A stretch of DNA of 64,000 nt from Mixta sp031457955 (GCF_031457955.1 NZ_JAVDXN010000004.1:1-64000), one strand, 5' to 3'. Positions 8,664 through 18,502 are shown, counted from the first letter of the stretch. A program made the numbers and translations. The notes: generated from the sequence alone by a model not told the origin.

Positions 8664-10340
8664 TTACAGGATCTGGCTCAGATGCAGCTGCCCCATCAGT
8701 TTGGGGTTGTCGGCATAATCCACCGGCACCGCAACCACCGCAGGCCCCTCTACATCCATCGCCTGGCGCAGGATAGGCTCCAGCTGATCGGCGCTTTCCA
8801 CCGCGAAACCAGCGGCACCAAAAGCTTGCGCGTAGGCTTTAAAATCGATTGGACCAAAGTTCACGCCCGAAAGGCGCTGATACTTCTGCTCTTCCTGAAT
8901 CGCCACCATGTTGTAAGCATTGTCGACCCAAATAATGTGCAACACATTCGCCTTCAGGCGCACCGCCGTTTCCAGCTCCATGCTGGACTGCATAAAGCCG
9001 CCGTCGCCCGATACCGACACCACTTTGCGGCTCGGATCCACCAGCCAGGCCCCGATGGCCCACGGCAGCGCTACGCCCATGGTTTGCTGTCCGTTAGAGA
9101 TCATGATTTGACGAGCGCGGAAGCTATAAAGGTAGCGTGCAATCCAGATATGGAAACTGCCCATATCAACAGTGAGCGTTACATCGTTGTTAATAATGTC
9201 CTGCATGGCGCGCACGATCCGCAGCGGATGCAGCGCAAACTGGTTCAGTTGATGGCCACGCATTGTTAACAGTTCGCGTTGATGTTGGCGATCTTTAAGA
9301 ATTTCCGCAGACTCAGGGCTGAGGTGCAACGGCGAGCCAATACGTCCGGCGAGTTTATCCAGCGTGGCGGCGATATCACCAATCAGTTCGGCATCCGGCT
9401 GATAGCAGTTGTCGGTTTCCGCCGGTAGCACATCAATATGTACCAGCTCAGCGTGACCGCTGTTCCATTTTGCCGGTTCATATTCCACCGGGCTGTAGCC
9501 GATAGTGATAATCAGATCCGCCTGACGCAGCAGACGATCGCCCGCCTGATTATTAAACAGGCCGACACGCCCGGCGAAACGCGAAAAGTGCGACTGCGAT
9601 ACGGCACCGGCCGCCTGATAGGTGCTGGTAACCGGAATATGACTGCGCTCCAGCAGGCGGTGCAACGCCTGCGCATTGTGCGGCTGGCTGGCCATCAGAC
9701 CCAGCAGGATGATCGGGTTCTTCGCGCTAGCGATTTTGTCAGCGACGCGACTAATGGCGCTGTCCGGCGCGGAGCCGAGCAACAGTTCGTTCGCAGGCGG
9801 CAACACGTTGCCGCGTACCGGCCCGTCAACGATATCCTGCGGCAGACTGATAAACGCCCCGCCGGGGCGACCCAGTTCCGCATAGCGGAAGGCGTTCGCG
9901 ATGATTTCGCCCAGCGCATCCGGCGCGCCAACTTCTACAGCATATTTGGTGATCGGACGGAACATCCCAACGGTATCCATGCTTTGATGAACCAGCTTGG
10001 CGCTGTCCGCACGTTTCACCGCCCCGCCCAGCGCCACCACCGGATCGCCTTCTGAGGTCGCCGTGGCCATACCGGTAATCAGATTGGAGCAGCCGGGCCC
10101 GGAAGTGACCAGCGCCACGCCCGCTTTGCCGGTCAAACGTCCAACCGCGGCGGCCATAAACGCGGCGTTGGCTTCGTGGCGCACCGGAATGGTTTGAATG
10201 GTGGAATCCACCAGCGAATCGAAAACTTTATCCACTTTAGCGCCAGGGATACCAAACACCTGTTTCACGCCTTGCGCCTCAAGCTGGGCGACAATCAAAT
10301 CGGCGCCGTGCGCCCATTCTTTCTGCATATCGCTTTTCAT
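8664..10340 (-). CDS. budB: Catabolic acetolactate synthase
   Basis: ThDP-dependent enzyme of 558 residues joining two pyruvates to (S)-2-acetolactate plus CO2. It has the N-terminal PYR domain (GIPGAKVDKVFDSL; RHEANAAFMAAAVGRLTG with the conserved Glu) and the C-terminal ThDP/Mg motif starting GDGGFMQSSMELETAVR. It matches the stand-alone, FAD-independent pH 6 type (AlsS/BudB) rather than the biosynthetic IlvB/G/I. It lies between budA and budC in one operon. Confidence 0.93.
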   Translation of the reverse strand: MKSDMQKEWAHGADLIVAQLEAQGVKQVFGIPGAKVDKVFDSLVDSTIQTIPVRHEANAAFMAAAVGRLTGKAGVALVTSGPGCSNLITGMATATSEGDPVVALGGAVKRADSAKLVHQSMDTVGMFRPITKYAVEVGAPDALGEIIANAFRYAELGRPGGAFISLPQDIVDGPVRGNVLPPANELLLGSAPDSAISRVADKIASAKNPIILLGLMASQPHNAQALHRLLERSHIPVTSTYQAAGAVSQSHFSRFAGRVGLFNNQAGDRLLRQADLIITIGYSPVEYEPAKWNSGHAELVHIDVLPAETDNCYQPDAELIGDIAATLDKLAGRIGSPLHLSPESAEILKDRQHQRELLTMRGHQLNQFALHPLRIVRAMQDIINNDVTLTVDMGSFHIWIARYLYSFRARQIMISNGQQTMGVALPWAIGAWLVDPSRKVVSVSGDGGFMQSSMELETAVRLKANVLHIIWVDNAYNMVAIQEEQKYQRLSGVNFGPIDFKAYAQAFGAAGFAVESADQLEPILRQAMDVEGPAVVAVPVDYADNPKLMGQLHLSQIL

Positions 10341-10360
10341 TTTTTCTCCTGTGGCGGGAT

Positions 10361-11143
10361 TTAGCTTTCTACGGCGCGAATGGCGCTGTCGAGATCGTCC
10401 GGGTTAAGATTGGCCTGTAAAAAGTCACGATCTTCCGGCAGATCGACCACCAGCTTGCTAATAGCGCCGAAGGTCAGCACGCCGGACTCCAGGCTATAAT
10501 CGAGTACGTGCCCGCCGCCCTGACGATCGTCCGTAATAAAGTGTTCGTGGTAGCCCGCGACGTTAATGCCCTGCATATACTGCGGCGTACGGAAGCCAAT
10601 CAGCACCCCTGCGCGCTGGTTAAAATGGAAGGTCGGCTGCTGTTCAATCGCCTCCATCATCGGTTTATAAGGGCGATGCTGGCAGGGTACGGTACGCGTC
10701 TGCACCTGCTGGAAGCGGCCGTCGATACGCAACGCGCAGAACTGGTTATCTGAAGTGATTTGCTGATTAATGATCTCATGCACCGCATCACGATCGGCCA
10801 CGCCGTCAAAACGATGCTGATACTGGGGACGGAAAAAGGTCATCACAGCAAAGGGTGTACGCTGGTGAGGCTGAGCCGCATTGGCGCTGCCGTCGGAACG
10901 CAGCTGATACACCTGACGGTTAAAGGCGATCATTTCGCCATCGAGATGGTTAAAGGTACCCAGACCGAAATCCCCTTTTTTCAGCAGGTCGGCAATGGTT
11001 CGGGAACCTTCATAAACCCCGCTCAACAAGGCGCTCATTAGCGAGGTCTGATAGATTACGCTTTCTGGTTGTTCATTGCGCAGTGTACTGATGGTTTCAG
11101 CAAGCTGTTCCTCGCACGAACAATCAGTTACAGAATGTGACAT
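10361..11143 (-). CDS. budA: Alpha-acetolactate decarboxylase
   Basis: Zn-dependent enzyme of 260 residues that decarboxylates acetolactate to acetoin. The conserved blocks SVIYQTSLMSALLSGVYEG, GDFGLGTFNHLDGEMIAF and the metal-binding AGYHEHFITDD with GGHVLDY match Klebsiella BudA. The start at 11143 has AAGGGG six bases upstream; an upstream in-frame ATG at 11173 has no comparable site. First gene of the bud operon, divergent from the LysR regulator, suggesting acid/acetate-induced neutral fermentation. Confidence 0.93.
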   Translation of the reverse strand: MSHSVTDCSCEEQLAETISTLRNEQPESVIYQTSLMSALLSGVYEGSRTIADLLKKGDFGLGTFNHLDGEMIAFNRQVYQLRSDGSANAAQPHQRTPFAVMTFFRPQYQHRFDGVADRDAVHEIINQQITSDNQFCALRIDGRFQQVQTRTVPCQHRPYKPMMEAIEQQPTFHFNQRAGVLIGFRTPQYMQGINVAGYHEHFITDDRQGGGHVLDYSLESGVLTFGAISKLVVDLPEDRDFLQANLNPDDLDSAIRAVES

Positions 11144-11248
11144 GATTATCCCCTTCACACCAAAGGTTAACACTGTTTAACTATATGTTGGCGCGATTCA
11201 GTGGGAGAATCCAATATAGAAAGCACTTCACTTTGAGACGTTTTAGAT
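11144..11248. promoter_or_regulatory. Divergent budA-budR control region
   Basis: A 105-bp A/T-rich spacer between divergently transcribed budA and budR. LysR-type regulators normally bind T-N11-A sites in such spacers; several A/T-rich partial dyads are present, but I cannot assign one site with confidence. Confidence 0.5.
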
Positions 11249-12151
11249 ATGGAACTACGGTATCTTCGTTATTTCGTCGCCGTTGCACAGACGCGTAACT
11301 TTACGCGCGCGGCGGAAATGCTGGGTATTTCTCAGCCGCCGTTAAGCCAGCAGATATTGCGCCTGGAGCGAGAAATTGGGACGCCGCTGCTAAAGCGGCT
11401 GACGCGCGGCGTGGAGTTAACCGAAGCGGGTGAAGCGTTTTATCAGGATGCCTGTCAGATTCTTGATTTAACCGGGCATGCGCTGGAAAAAGCGAAAGGG
11501 ATTGCGCGTGGCGTGACAGGAAAATTGTCGCTGGGTTTTGCCAGTTCCGTCGCCTTTCATCAGGATATTTTTCGTCTGCTTCAGACCTTCCAGCAGCAGT
11601 TTCCTTCGGTCACGCTGTTGCCGCGCGAGGCGAGTATGTCGTCGCTGATGCAGGATTTGCAGGAAGGTTTACTGGATGCCGCTTTTGTCCGCCTGCCTTG
11701 TGAAACCAGCAAAGCGTTTAACCTGAAGCTGATCGCCAGCGAGAAGATGCAAATCGTTCTGCATGACGCTCATCCGCTCAGCGCAAAAAAGAAGATCTCA
11801 TTAGCGCAGCTCAGCGATACGCCGATGGTGATGTTTCCGCGCGAGATCGCGCCCAGCCTGTATGAGTCGATTATCAGTGCCTGCGTGCGGGCGGGCTTTC
11901 AGCCACAAACCGGCCCGCATGCGCCGCAGCTCTCGTCGATAATCGGCATGGTCTCAGCGGGCTTTGGCTTTGCGCTGGTGCCGCACTCGCTCAGCTGCGT
12001 CGCCATGCCGAATATCAGCTACCATCCCTGTCAGGAAGCGTCGCTGACCACCGATATTGCGCTGGCCTGGCGACGCTGGGATCGCTCACCGACGTTACAG
12101 CATCTGTTGGATACGCTAACGCAGCAGCTGAACGTCGAACATCAGCCCTGA
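11249..12151 (+). CDS. budR: LysR-type regulator of the bud operon
   Basis: A 300-residue LysR-family activator. The winged helix-turn-helix occupies residues 1-60 (MELRYLRYFVAVAQTRNFT, then LGISQPPLSQQILRLE) and is followed by the effector-binding domain. Divergent placement next to budABC is the standard BudR/AlsR arrangement, where acetate and low pH trigger activation. The last 10 bp overlap the convergent ygiW gene. Confidence 0.87.
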   Translation: MELRYLRYFVAVAQTRNFTRAAEMLGISQPPLSQQILRLEREIGTPLLKRLTRGVELTEAGEAFYQDACQILDLTGHALEKAKGIARGVTGKLSLGFASSVAFHQDIFRLLQTFQQQFPSVTLLPREASMSSLMQDLQEGLLDAAFVRLPCETSKAFNLKLIASEKMQIVLHDAHPLSAKKKISLAQLSDTPMVMFPREIAPSLYESIISACVRAGFQPQTGPHAPQLSSIIGMVSAGFGFALVPHSLSCVAMPNISYHPCQEASLTTDIALAWRRWDRSPTLQHLLDTLTQQLNVEHQP

Positions 12152-12543
12152 ATTTTGCGCACCTGTTTAACATCCAGCTGCGCATCATTAAAGGCTTTAT
12201 CCAGCTCGCCCTGCAATTCCACTTTATCGCCAGGCGCAACGTTCTGGCCTTTCCAGTCTTCCTCCTCGATTTCCACGGAAAGCGTACCGGTTGGATCCTG
12301 GAACAGATAGTTGTCATCGCTCAGGCGCTTAACGATATTGCCGCGTACGGTAATCCAGCTGTCATCCTTCAGCTCTTTCGCTTCTTTTACCGTGACCACA
12401 TTTTGCGGCCCTTTAAAGCCGCCCTTCCTGGCAGGTTGCTGATTCTGTGGCGCATTCGGATCGACAAACCCGCCGGGCTGTGCCGCCAGCACCGGCATCG
12501 TAAACAGAGCGACAATTGCAACCATTGCAGCATGCTTCTTCAT
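12142..12543 (-). CDS. ygiW: YgiW/YdeI-family periplasmic OB-fold stress protein
   Basis: A 133-residue exported protein. Residues 1-20 are a signal peptide ending in LAA, followed by a Gly/Pro/Gln-rich linker and a bacterial OB-fold (BOF) domain with DDSWITVRGNIVKRLSDDNY. It aligns along its length with E. coli YgiW (130 residues), a periplasmic protein connected with stress tolerance. Its usual neighbours qseBC are absent. It is monocistronic and convergent with budR. Confidence 0.82.
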   Translation of the reverse strand: MKKHAAMVAIVALFTMPVLAAQPGGFVDPNAPQNQQPARKGGFKGPQNVVTVKEAKELKDDSWITVRGNIVKRLSDDNYLFQDPTGTLSVEIEEEDWKGQNVAPGDKVELQGELDKAFNDAQLDVKQVRKIQG

Positions 12544-12665
12544 CGGATTTCCCTCGTGGGTTAATGGCTCGAACAGATGCCCCTAAGTACAGCACAGGGT
12601 GCCTGACAGGCGCATAAATCCGGCCATCTTTTTCCTGGTTTGTTACCTGAACGCCATATTTGCTG

Positions 12666-14534
12666 CTAAATCTCTACCTGCGTGCCCAGCTCAATCACCC
12701 GGTTCGGCGGGATCTCAAACTGATCGGGCGCGCGCAGCGCATTACGCTGCAAGGTCAGGAACAGCTTGCCGCGCAGATGCAGATACCAGGGCCGTTTGCC
12801 GATAATCAGCGCTTCGTGCGACATAAAAAACGAGGTTTCCGTCATCCGACAGTTAAGCCCTTCCAGTCCGCAGCGGTGGAAAATCTCTTCCATATTGGGC
12901 TTTTCCCGCCAGCCGTAACTGCCCACCACGCGCCAGAAAGTTGGCGAAAGCTGTTCAATGGTCACGCGGCGGACGTTATGCACGTAAGGCGCATCTTCAG
13001 TGCGCAGCGTCAACAGCACCACGCGCTCATGCAGCACCTTGTTATGCTTCAGGTTATGCAGCAAGGCAAAGGGAATCACATTCAGCGCACGCGACATATA
13101 AACGGCGGTGCCCGGCACGCGTACCGGCGGCGATTTCTCCAGCGAGGCGATCATCGCCTCCAGCGAGTTGCCATGCTCATGCATACGGCGCAGCAGACGA
13201 AAACGCTCGCTTTTCCAGGTGGTCATGATGATAAACATCACCAGGCCCAGGCAGAGCGGCAGCCAACCACCGGAAAAAATCTTGATCAGGTTGGCGGAAA
13301 AGAGCGGTATATCGATACACAGCAGCCCCAGCAGGATGCAGCCCACCAGCAGACGATTCCAGTGCCAGTTTTTAATCGCCACCGTACAGACCAGAATCGA
13401 GGTCAGGATCATGGTGCCGGTCACGGCGATACCGTAAGCCGCCGCCAGATTACTGGAATGCTCAAAGCTGATGATCACAATCAGCACCGCATAGTAGAGC
13501 AGCCAGTTAATCACCGGAATATAGATCTGGCCGGACTCCTCTTCCGAAGTGTGAATAATACGCATCGGCGGCAGATAGCCCAGGCGCACCGCCTGACGCG
13601 TCAGAGAGAAGACGCCGGAAATCACCGCCTGCGAGGCGATTACCGTGGCCAGCGTCGCCAGAATCAACATGGGGATCAACGCCCAGTCCGGCGCCAGCAG
13701 GAAAAAGGGGTTTTTAATCGCCTCGGGATGCTCCAGCAGCAGCGCGCCCTGACCGAAGTAGTTCAATACCAGCGACGGCACCACGACGCTAAACCAGGCC
13801 AGACGAATCGGTATTTTACCGAAGTGCCCCATATCGGCGTACAGCGCTTCCACGCCGGTAATCGACAGCACCACCGCGCCCAGCGCAAAGAAAGAGACCT
13901 GTTTGTATTCCAGAAAGAAATGCACCGCCCAGGCCGGATTTAGCGCCTGCAGCACCTCGGGATTGTGAAAAATACTGCGTGCGCCCAGCACCGCCAAAAC
14001 GCCAAACCACAACAGCATCACCGGCGCGAACAGCTTACCGACCATGCCGGTGCCATGTTTCTGAATAATAAACAGCAGCGTCAGCACGGTAATCGACAGC
14101 GGTACAATATAGGTATCCAGCGAGGGCGCAGCGATTTCCAGCCCTTCGATTGCCGACATCACCGAGATCGCGGGCGTAATCACCACTTCGCCATAAAAGA
14201 AACTGCCGCCAATCAGCCCCATAATCACCAGCACCGCGGTAGCGCGTCCGCCGGTATGGCGGCCCGCCAGCGACATCAGCGTGAGAATGCCGCCTTCACC
14301 GGCGTTGTCGGCGCGCATGACGTAGCTAATGTATTTCAGTGACACCACTAAAATCAGTAACCAGAAAATCAGCGACAGGAAGCCAAATACGGCTCCGCGC
14401 TCTACGCCAAAACCAAACTGCCCGGACAGGCATTCACGTAAGGTATAAAGCGGACTGGTACCAATATCCCCGTAAACCACCCCAATTGCCGCCAGCGTGA
14501 CGGCGGCGAGAGGCTGCTTCTTATCAGAGCTCAT
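12666..14534 (-). CDS. kup: Low-affinity potassium:H+ symporter Kup
   Basis: KUP/HAK/KT-family potassium transporter of 622 residues, the same length as E. coli Kup. Twelve membrane segments cover about residues 10-440, including GVVYGDIGTSPLYTLREC and GGSFFYGEVVITPAISVMSA; a cytoplasmic tail ends NRVIELGTQVEI. The start at 14534 (MSSDKKQPL) matches the family; the open frame runs 72 codons further upstream but those residues are not family-like. Kup next to rbs and ravA is conserved gene order. Confidence 0.95.
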   Translation of the reverse strand: MSSDKKQPLAAVTLAAIGVVYGDIGTSPLYTLRECLSGQFGFGVERGAVFGFLSLIFWLLILVVSLKYISYVMRADNAGEGGILTLMSLAGRHTGGRATAVLVIMGLIGGSFFYGEVVITPAISVMSAIEGLEIAAPSLDTYIVPLSITVLTLLFIIQKHGTGMVGKLFAPVMLLWFGVLAVLGARSIFHNPEVLQALNPAWAVHFFLEYKQVSFFALGAVVLSITGVEALYADMGHFGKIPIRLAWFSVVVPSLVLNYFGQGALLLEHPEAIKNPFFLLAPDWALIPMLILATLATVIASQAVISGVFSLTRQAVRLGYLPPMRIIHTSEEESGQIYIPVINWLLYYAVLIVIISFEHSSNLAAAYGIAVTGTMILTSILVCTVAIKNWHWNRLLVGCILLGLLCIDIPLFSANLIKIFSGGWLPLCLGLVMFIIMTTWKSERFRLLRRMHEHGNSLEAMIASLEKSPPVRVPGTAVYMSRALNVIPFALLHNLKHNKVLHERVVLLTLRTEDAPYVHNVRRVTIEQLSPTFWRVVGSYGWREKPNMEEIFHRCGLEGLNCRMTETSFFMSHEALIIGKRPWYLHLRGKLFLTLQRNALRAPDQFEIPPNRVIELGTQVEI

Positions 14535-14800
14535 AAGGTTATCTTTTGTTGGAGCGAAGTGACGCATCTCTGCGCCCGGCTCATGCCATCCAAAAGCGCA
14601 CAGTATGCCTGGTTTTCTGTAAAAGCCTACCCCCCACGCCTGAGCAGCTTTTGACAATTTTGGGCAATAAAAGCGTCGCTTCACCGTTTCACAATAAAAA
14701 AGCTGACGACTATCAACGCTTTCAAGCATGATAGCTCGTAGTGTTTGCACGCGCTAACCGGGTATAGCATGTGCAGTAGTGACAGGATAATTGACTGATT

Positions 14801-16297
14801 ATGGCTCAACCACATTTACTGGCGGAAAGAATTTCACGTCTCAGCAATGCGTTAGAAAAAGGCTTATATGAACGTCACCACGCTATTCGCCTTTGCTTGT
14901 TGGCCGCGCTCAGCGGGGAAAGCGTTTTTTTACTGGGCCCGCCGGGCATCGCCAAAAGTTTGATCGCCCGTCGCCTGAAATTCGCTTTTCAGCATGCGCG
15001 TGCGTTTGAATATCTGATGACGCGCTTCTCCACGCCGGAGGAAGTGTTCGGCCCGCTTTCTATTCAGGCGCTGAAAGATGAAGGCCGCTATCAACGATTG
15101 ACCAAAGGCTATCTGCCTGACGCCGAAATCGTTTTTCTGGATGAGATTTGGAAAGCAGGGCCGGCCATTCTCAATACGCTGCTCACCGCCATCAATGAGC
15201 GCCGCTTTCGCAACGGCGACAGCGAAGAACCCATTCCTATGCGTCTGTTGGTAACCGCCTCTAACGAACTGCCCGAAGCGGACAGCGGGCTGGAGGCGCT
15301 TTACGATCGTATGCTGATTCGCTTGTGGCTGGATAACGTCCATGAAAAGCATAACTTTCGTAACATGCTGGTTCATCAACAGGATGAAAACGCGAATCCC
15401 GTCGACAGCACGCTGTGCATCAGTGACGAAGAGTACCACCAGTGGCAGGCAAGCATCAGCCAGGTTGCTTTGCCGGAGCCGGTATTTGAACTGGTTTATC
15501 AGCTGCGTCAGCGGCTGGAAACCTTACCGGATGCGCCCTATATTTCCGACCGTCGCTGGAAAAAGGCGATTCATCTGTTGCAGGCGTGCGCTTTTTTCAG
15601 CGGCCGACAGGCCATTGCGCCGATCGATCTGATTCTGCTGAAAGATTGCCTTTGGCACGATCTGCCCTCAATGAAGCTGTTGGATCGTGAAATCGAAACG
15701 TTAATGACGCAGGAAGCGTGGCAGCAGCAGCCTATGCTGATTCGCCTGCAGCATATTAAAGCGCGGCGCATGGCGCTGGCGCAGCAGCAAAGCCTCGACC
15801 AGGCGATTCGGCTGGAAAAGCATGGCGGAATGTTCAGCCGTAAAGCGCATTATGAGCTTCCCGCTTCGCTGACCGCCGAGTCGCTGACGCTGATGCTGCA
15901 ACAGCCGCTGGTATTGCATGAGATGCAGGTCACGCATGTCACCATCGCCCGTGACGCGCTGCAACAGTGGCTGCAAAAAGGTGGTGAGGTGCGCGGCAAG
16001 CTGAACGGCATCGGGTTCGCCCAGACGCTGGATTTACAGGTGGATAGTAGCGATTGCCTGGCGCTACGCGATATTAGCCTACAGTCATCGCGGCTGACAC
16101 TGCCGGGCAACGTTGAGCAGAAGACACTGCCAGCGGAAATCAGCGCGGCGCTGGATGAGCTGGAAGACCAGCTGCGCAGCCAGCGCTCGCTCTTTACGCA
16201 GTATCAACGCTGCCTGTTTATCAGCGATGACTGGCTGGCCCGTATTGAAAACAGCCTGCAGGATGTGGCCGAACAGCTAAAACAAGCCAGACGATGA
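14801..16297 (+). CDS. ravA: MoxR-family AAA+ ATPase RavA
   Basis: A 498-residue AAA+ ATPase with Walker A GPPGIAKS (46-53), Walker B VFLDEIWK and sensor TASNELPEADSG, followed by the LARA-type insert and a C-terminal helical region. E. coli RavA forms hexamers, binds the inducible lysine decarboxylase and works with ViaA at respiratory complexes. Its stop overlaps the viaA start by 4 bp, indicating coupled translation. Confidence 0.93.
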   Translation: MAQPHLLAERISRLSNALEKGLYERHHAIRLCLLAALSGESVFLLGPPGIAKSLIARRLKFAFQHARAFEYLMTRFSTPEEVFGPLSIQALKDEGRYQRLTKGYLPDAEIVFLDEIWKAGPAILNTLLTAINERRFRNGDSEEPIPMRLLVTASNELPEADSGLEALYDRMLIRLWLDNVHEKHNFRNMLVHQQDENANPVDSTLCISDEEYHQWQASISQVALPEPVFELVYQLRQRLETLPDAPYISDRRWKKAIHLLQACAFFSGRQAIAPIDLILLKDCLWHDLPSMKLLDREIETLMTQEAWQQQPMLIRLQHIKARRMALAQQQSLDQAIRLEKHGGMFSRKAHYELPASLTAESLTLMLQQPLVLHEMQVTHVTIARDALQQWLQKGGEVRGKLNGIGFAQTLDLQVDSSDCLALRDISLQSSRLTLPGNVEQKTLPAEISAALDELEDQLRSQRSLFTQYQRCLFISDDWLARIENSLQDVAEQLKQARR

Positions 16298-17754
16298 TCT
16301 CTCTTGATACGCTCAGCGCGCTGTTATCGATTAGCGAAGGGGATCTGGTTGAAGATCTGGTGATTGCGCTATTGGCTACGCCGCAGCTGGTGCTGTTTTT
16401 TGAAAAATTTCCTGGCATGAAACAGGCGCTGATGCGTGATATGCCACGCTGGAAAGCGGAGATCGTTGCGCATCTAAAAGCAACGCCGGTGCCCATTGCG
16501 CTGACCCAGGAATTTACTCTGTTTCAGCATCATCAAACCCTCGATCCGCCGCATTTCACCGCTGCATTGCCCGAGCTGTTAACCCAGCTGGATACGCTGG
16601 CTTCGCCTTTTGCCGCTCAGGCGCGGATGCTGGTGGATAACAGCGACAGCCAGCAGTTAAGTCCGGCGCAGCATATGCTGTTTCTTCAGCGCTGGCGGCT
16701 CAGTCTGACGCTGCAAACCATGACGCTTAACGAACAGCTGTTGGAGCACCAGCGCGAAGCGCTGTTGGCTGAACTGCAACGGCGTATGGCTCTCAGCGGG
16801 CAGCTGGCACCGCTCCTGACCGAGAACGAAGAGGCTTCCGCCGGTCGCCTGTGGGATATGAGCGCCGCGCCGTTACAGCATCAGGATTATCAGCGGCTGG
16901 TGGAATATGGCGAGTTCCTTGCCGGACAGCCGGAGCTGATGAAACTGGCGCAACAGCTGGGACGCAGCCGCGCGGCGAAAGCGGCTCCGGCGGAAGAGGC
17001 GCCACCGGAAGCGTTGCGTCAGCAGGTACGCGAACCCGCCAGCGTGCCGGAAGAAGTTGACGGCCTGCATCAAAGCGGAGATGTGCTGCGATTGCTGCCT
17101 GCCGAGCTGGCAACGCTGGGCATCAGCGAACTGGAGCTGGAATTTTACCGGCGGCTGGTGGAGAAACGCCTGCTGACCTATCGCCTACAGGGCGAAAGCT
17201 GGCATGAAAAAATAACGCAGCGCCCGGTCACGCATCAGCAACAGGAAGCGTGTCCGCGCGGTCCGTTTATTGTCTGCGTTGATACCTCAGGCTCCATGGG
17301 CGGCTTTAATGAGCGCTGCGCAAAAGCGTTCTGCCTTGCGCTGCTAAAAGTGGCGCTGGCCGACAAACGCCGCTGCTACATTATGCTGTTTGCGCATCAG
17401 GTCGTGGGTTATGAACTCACAGCGGAAGATGGCCTGACGCAGGCGATCCGCTTTCTTAACCAGCGCTTTCGCGGCGGCACCGATCTTGCGGCCTGTCTGG
17501 AGGCGGTCTTGCAACGCTTACAGGGAAAAGCGTGGCAGGAAGCGGATGCCGTGATCGTCTCAGACTTTATCGCGCAACGCCTGCCGGATACGTTGATCAA
17601 AACGCTCAGGCAACAACAGCAACAGCAGCAGCAGCGCTTTCATGCCGTGGCGATGTCGGCACACGGCAAGCCGGGCATTCTGCGCATTTTCGATTACATC
17701 TGGCGTTTCGATACGGGCCTGAAGCAGCGCCTGCTGCGGCGCTGGCAGCGTTAG
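16294..17754 (+). CDS. viaA: VWA-domain protein ViaA, RavA partner
   Basis: A 486-residue protein with a helical N-terminal half and a C-terminal von Willebrand A domain. The MIDAS metal site is visible as DTSGSMGG, with the second element RGGTD further on. A polyglutamine stretch from a CAA/CAG run lies near 17610-17635. It stimulates RavA ATPase activity in E. coli. Second gene of ravA-viaA. Confidence 0.93.
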   Translation: MISLDTLSALLSISEGDLVEDLVIALLATPQLVLFFEKFPGMKQALMRDMPRWKAEIVAHLKATPVPIALTQEFTLFQHHQTLDPPHFTAALPELLTQLDTLASPFAAQARMLVDNSDSQQLSPAQHMLFLQRWRLSLTLQTMTLNEQLLEHQREALLAELQRRMALSGQLAPLLTENEEASAGRLWDMSAAPLQHQDYQRLVEYGEFLAGQPELMKLAQQLGRSRAAKAAPAEEAPPEALRQQVREPASVPEEVDGLHQSGDVLRLLPAELATLGISELELEFYRRLVEKRLLTYRLQGESWHEKITQRPVTHQQQEACPRGPFIVCVDTSGSMGGFNERCAKAFCLALLKVALADKRRCYIMLFAHQVVGYELTAEDGLTQAIRFLNQRFRGGTDLAACLEAVLQRLQGKAWQEADAVIVSDFIAQRLPDTLIKTLRQQQQQQQQRFHAVAMSAHGKPGILRIFDYIWRFDTGLKQRLLRRWQR

Positions 17755-17884
17755 CATTGAGGGCAGTTTGCCTTTGCTTTCCGCGGCGGCAACGGTAGGA
17801 TGCCTCAGGCCAGCCGCGCATCTTATTGTCCGGCTCAGCAAACGTCCCTTCCCTCTTTATTCTTAGCCAACCATGGAGCGTAAC

Positions 17885-18346
17885 GTGGCAGAAACGCTAC
17901 AACTCGATAATCTGGATCGCGGTATTCTCAATGCGCTGCTGGACAATGCCCGTACCGCCTATGCCGAACTGGCCAAACAGTTTAATGTCAGCCCCGGCAC
18001 CATTCATGTGCGGGTAGAGAAGATGCGCCAGGCCGGTATTATTAAAGGCACGCGCGTCGAGATCGATCCCAAAAAGCTGGGGTATGACGTCTGCTGCTTT
18101 ATCGGCATTATTCTAAAAAGCGCCCGCGATTATCCGGCGGCGCTGGCGAAGCTGGAAGCGCTGGATGAAGTCGTGGAGGCCTGGTATACCACCGGTCACT
18201 ACAGCATCTTTATTAAAGTGATGTGCCGCTCGATCGACGCGCTACAGCTGGTGCTGATCAACAAGATCCAGACCATTGATGAAATCCAGTCCACCGAAAC
18301 GCTGATCTCCTTACAGAACCCGATCATGCGTACCATCAAGCCCTGA
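17885..18346 (+). CDS. asnC: Lrp/AsnC-family transcriptional regulator AsnC
   Basis: A 153-residue feast/famine regulator with an N-terminal helix-turn-helix (LDNLDRGILNALLDNARTAY) and a C-terminal RAM ligand domain including AWYTTGHYSIFIKVMCRS. It is close to E. coli AsnC over the whole length. I chose the GTG at 17885 because GGAG stands 6 bases before it; the in-frame ATG at 17873 lacks a site. In E. coli AsnC activates the divergent asnA; here asnA is missing and viaA lies directly upstream. Confidence 0.92.
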   Translation: MAETLQLDNLDRGILNALLDNARTAYAELAKQFNVSPGTIHVRVEKMRQAGIIKGTRVEIDPKKLGYDVCCFIGIILKSARDYPAALAKLEALDEVVEAWYTTGHYSIFIKVMCRSIDALQLVLINKIQTIDEIQSTETLISLQNPIMRTIKP

Positions 18347-18348
18347 GT

Positions 18349-18357
18349 TGTGCATAA
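18349..18357 (-). promoter_or_regulatory. DnaA box upstream of mioC
   Basis: TGTGCATAA on the plus strand is the complement of TTATGCACA, a consensus DnaA box. It lies between asnC and mioC, where E. coli also has a DnaA-binding site that controls mioC transcription toward oriC. Confidence 0.7.
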
Positions 18358-18502
18358 ACTTATCCCGATCGTGGAGCCGCGCCGGACAGGCGGATCCACG
18401 CATTAACCCACATTAATCTTCCTGTTTTCCACAGGTAGATCCCAGCCTGATCACAGCGTACAATGCTCGCTCTTGATGACCGCGCGTTGCAGGATCGCAC
18501 CT

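Noticed and set aside
11144..11173. Longer start for budA at 11173
   Set aside because: No ribosome site before it, and the added residues are absent from BudA proteins; AAGGGG precedes 11143.
12660..13943. 427-codon open frame antisense to kup
   Set aside because: Product is rich in His, Gln and Arg, typical of an antisense shadow; kup is unmistakable on the other strand.
17610..17640. CAG/CAA repeat run as a CRISPR-like or microsatellite element
   Set aside because: It encodes a short polyglutamine stretch inside viaA and is imperfect; no CRISPR-type spaced repeats are present anywhere in the window.
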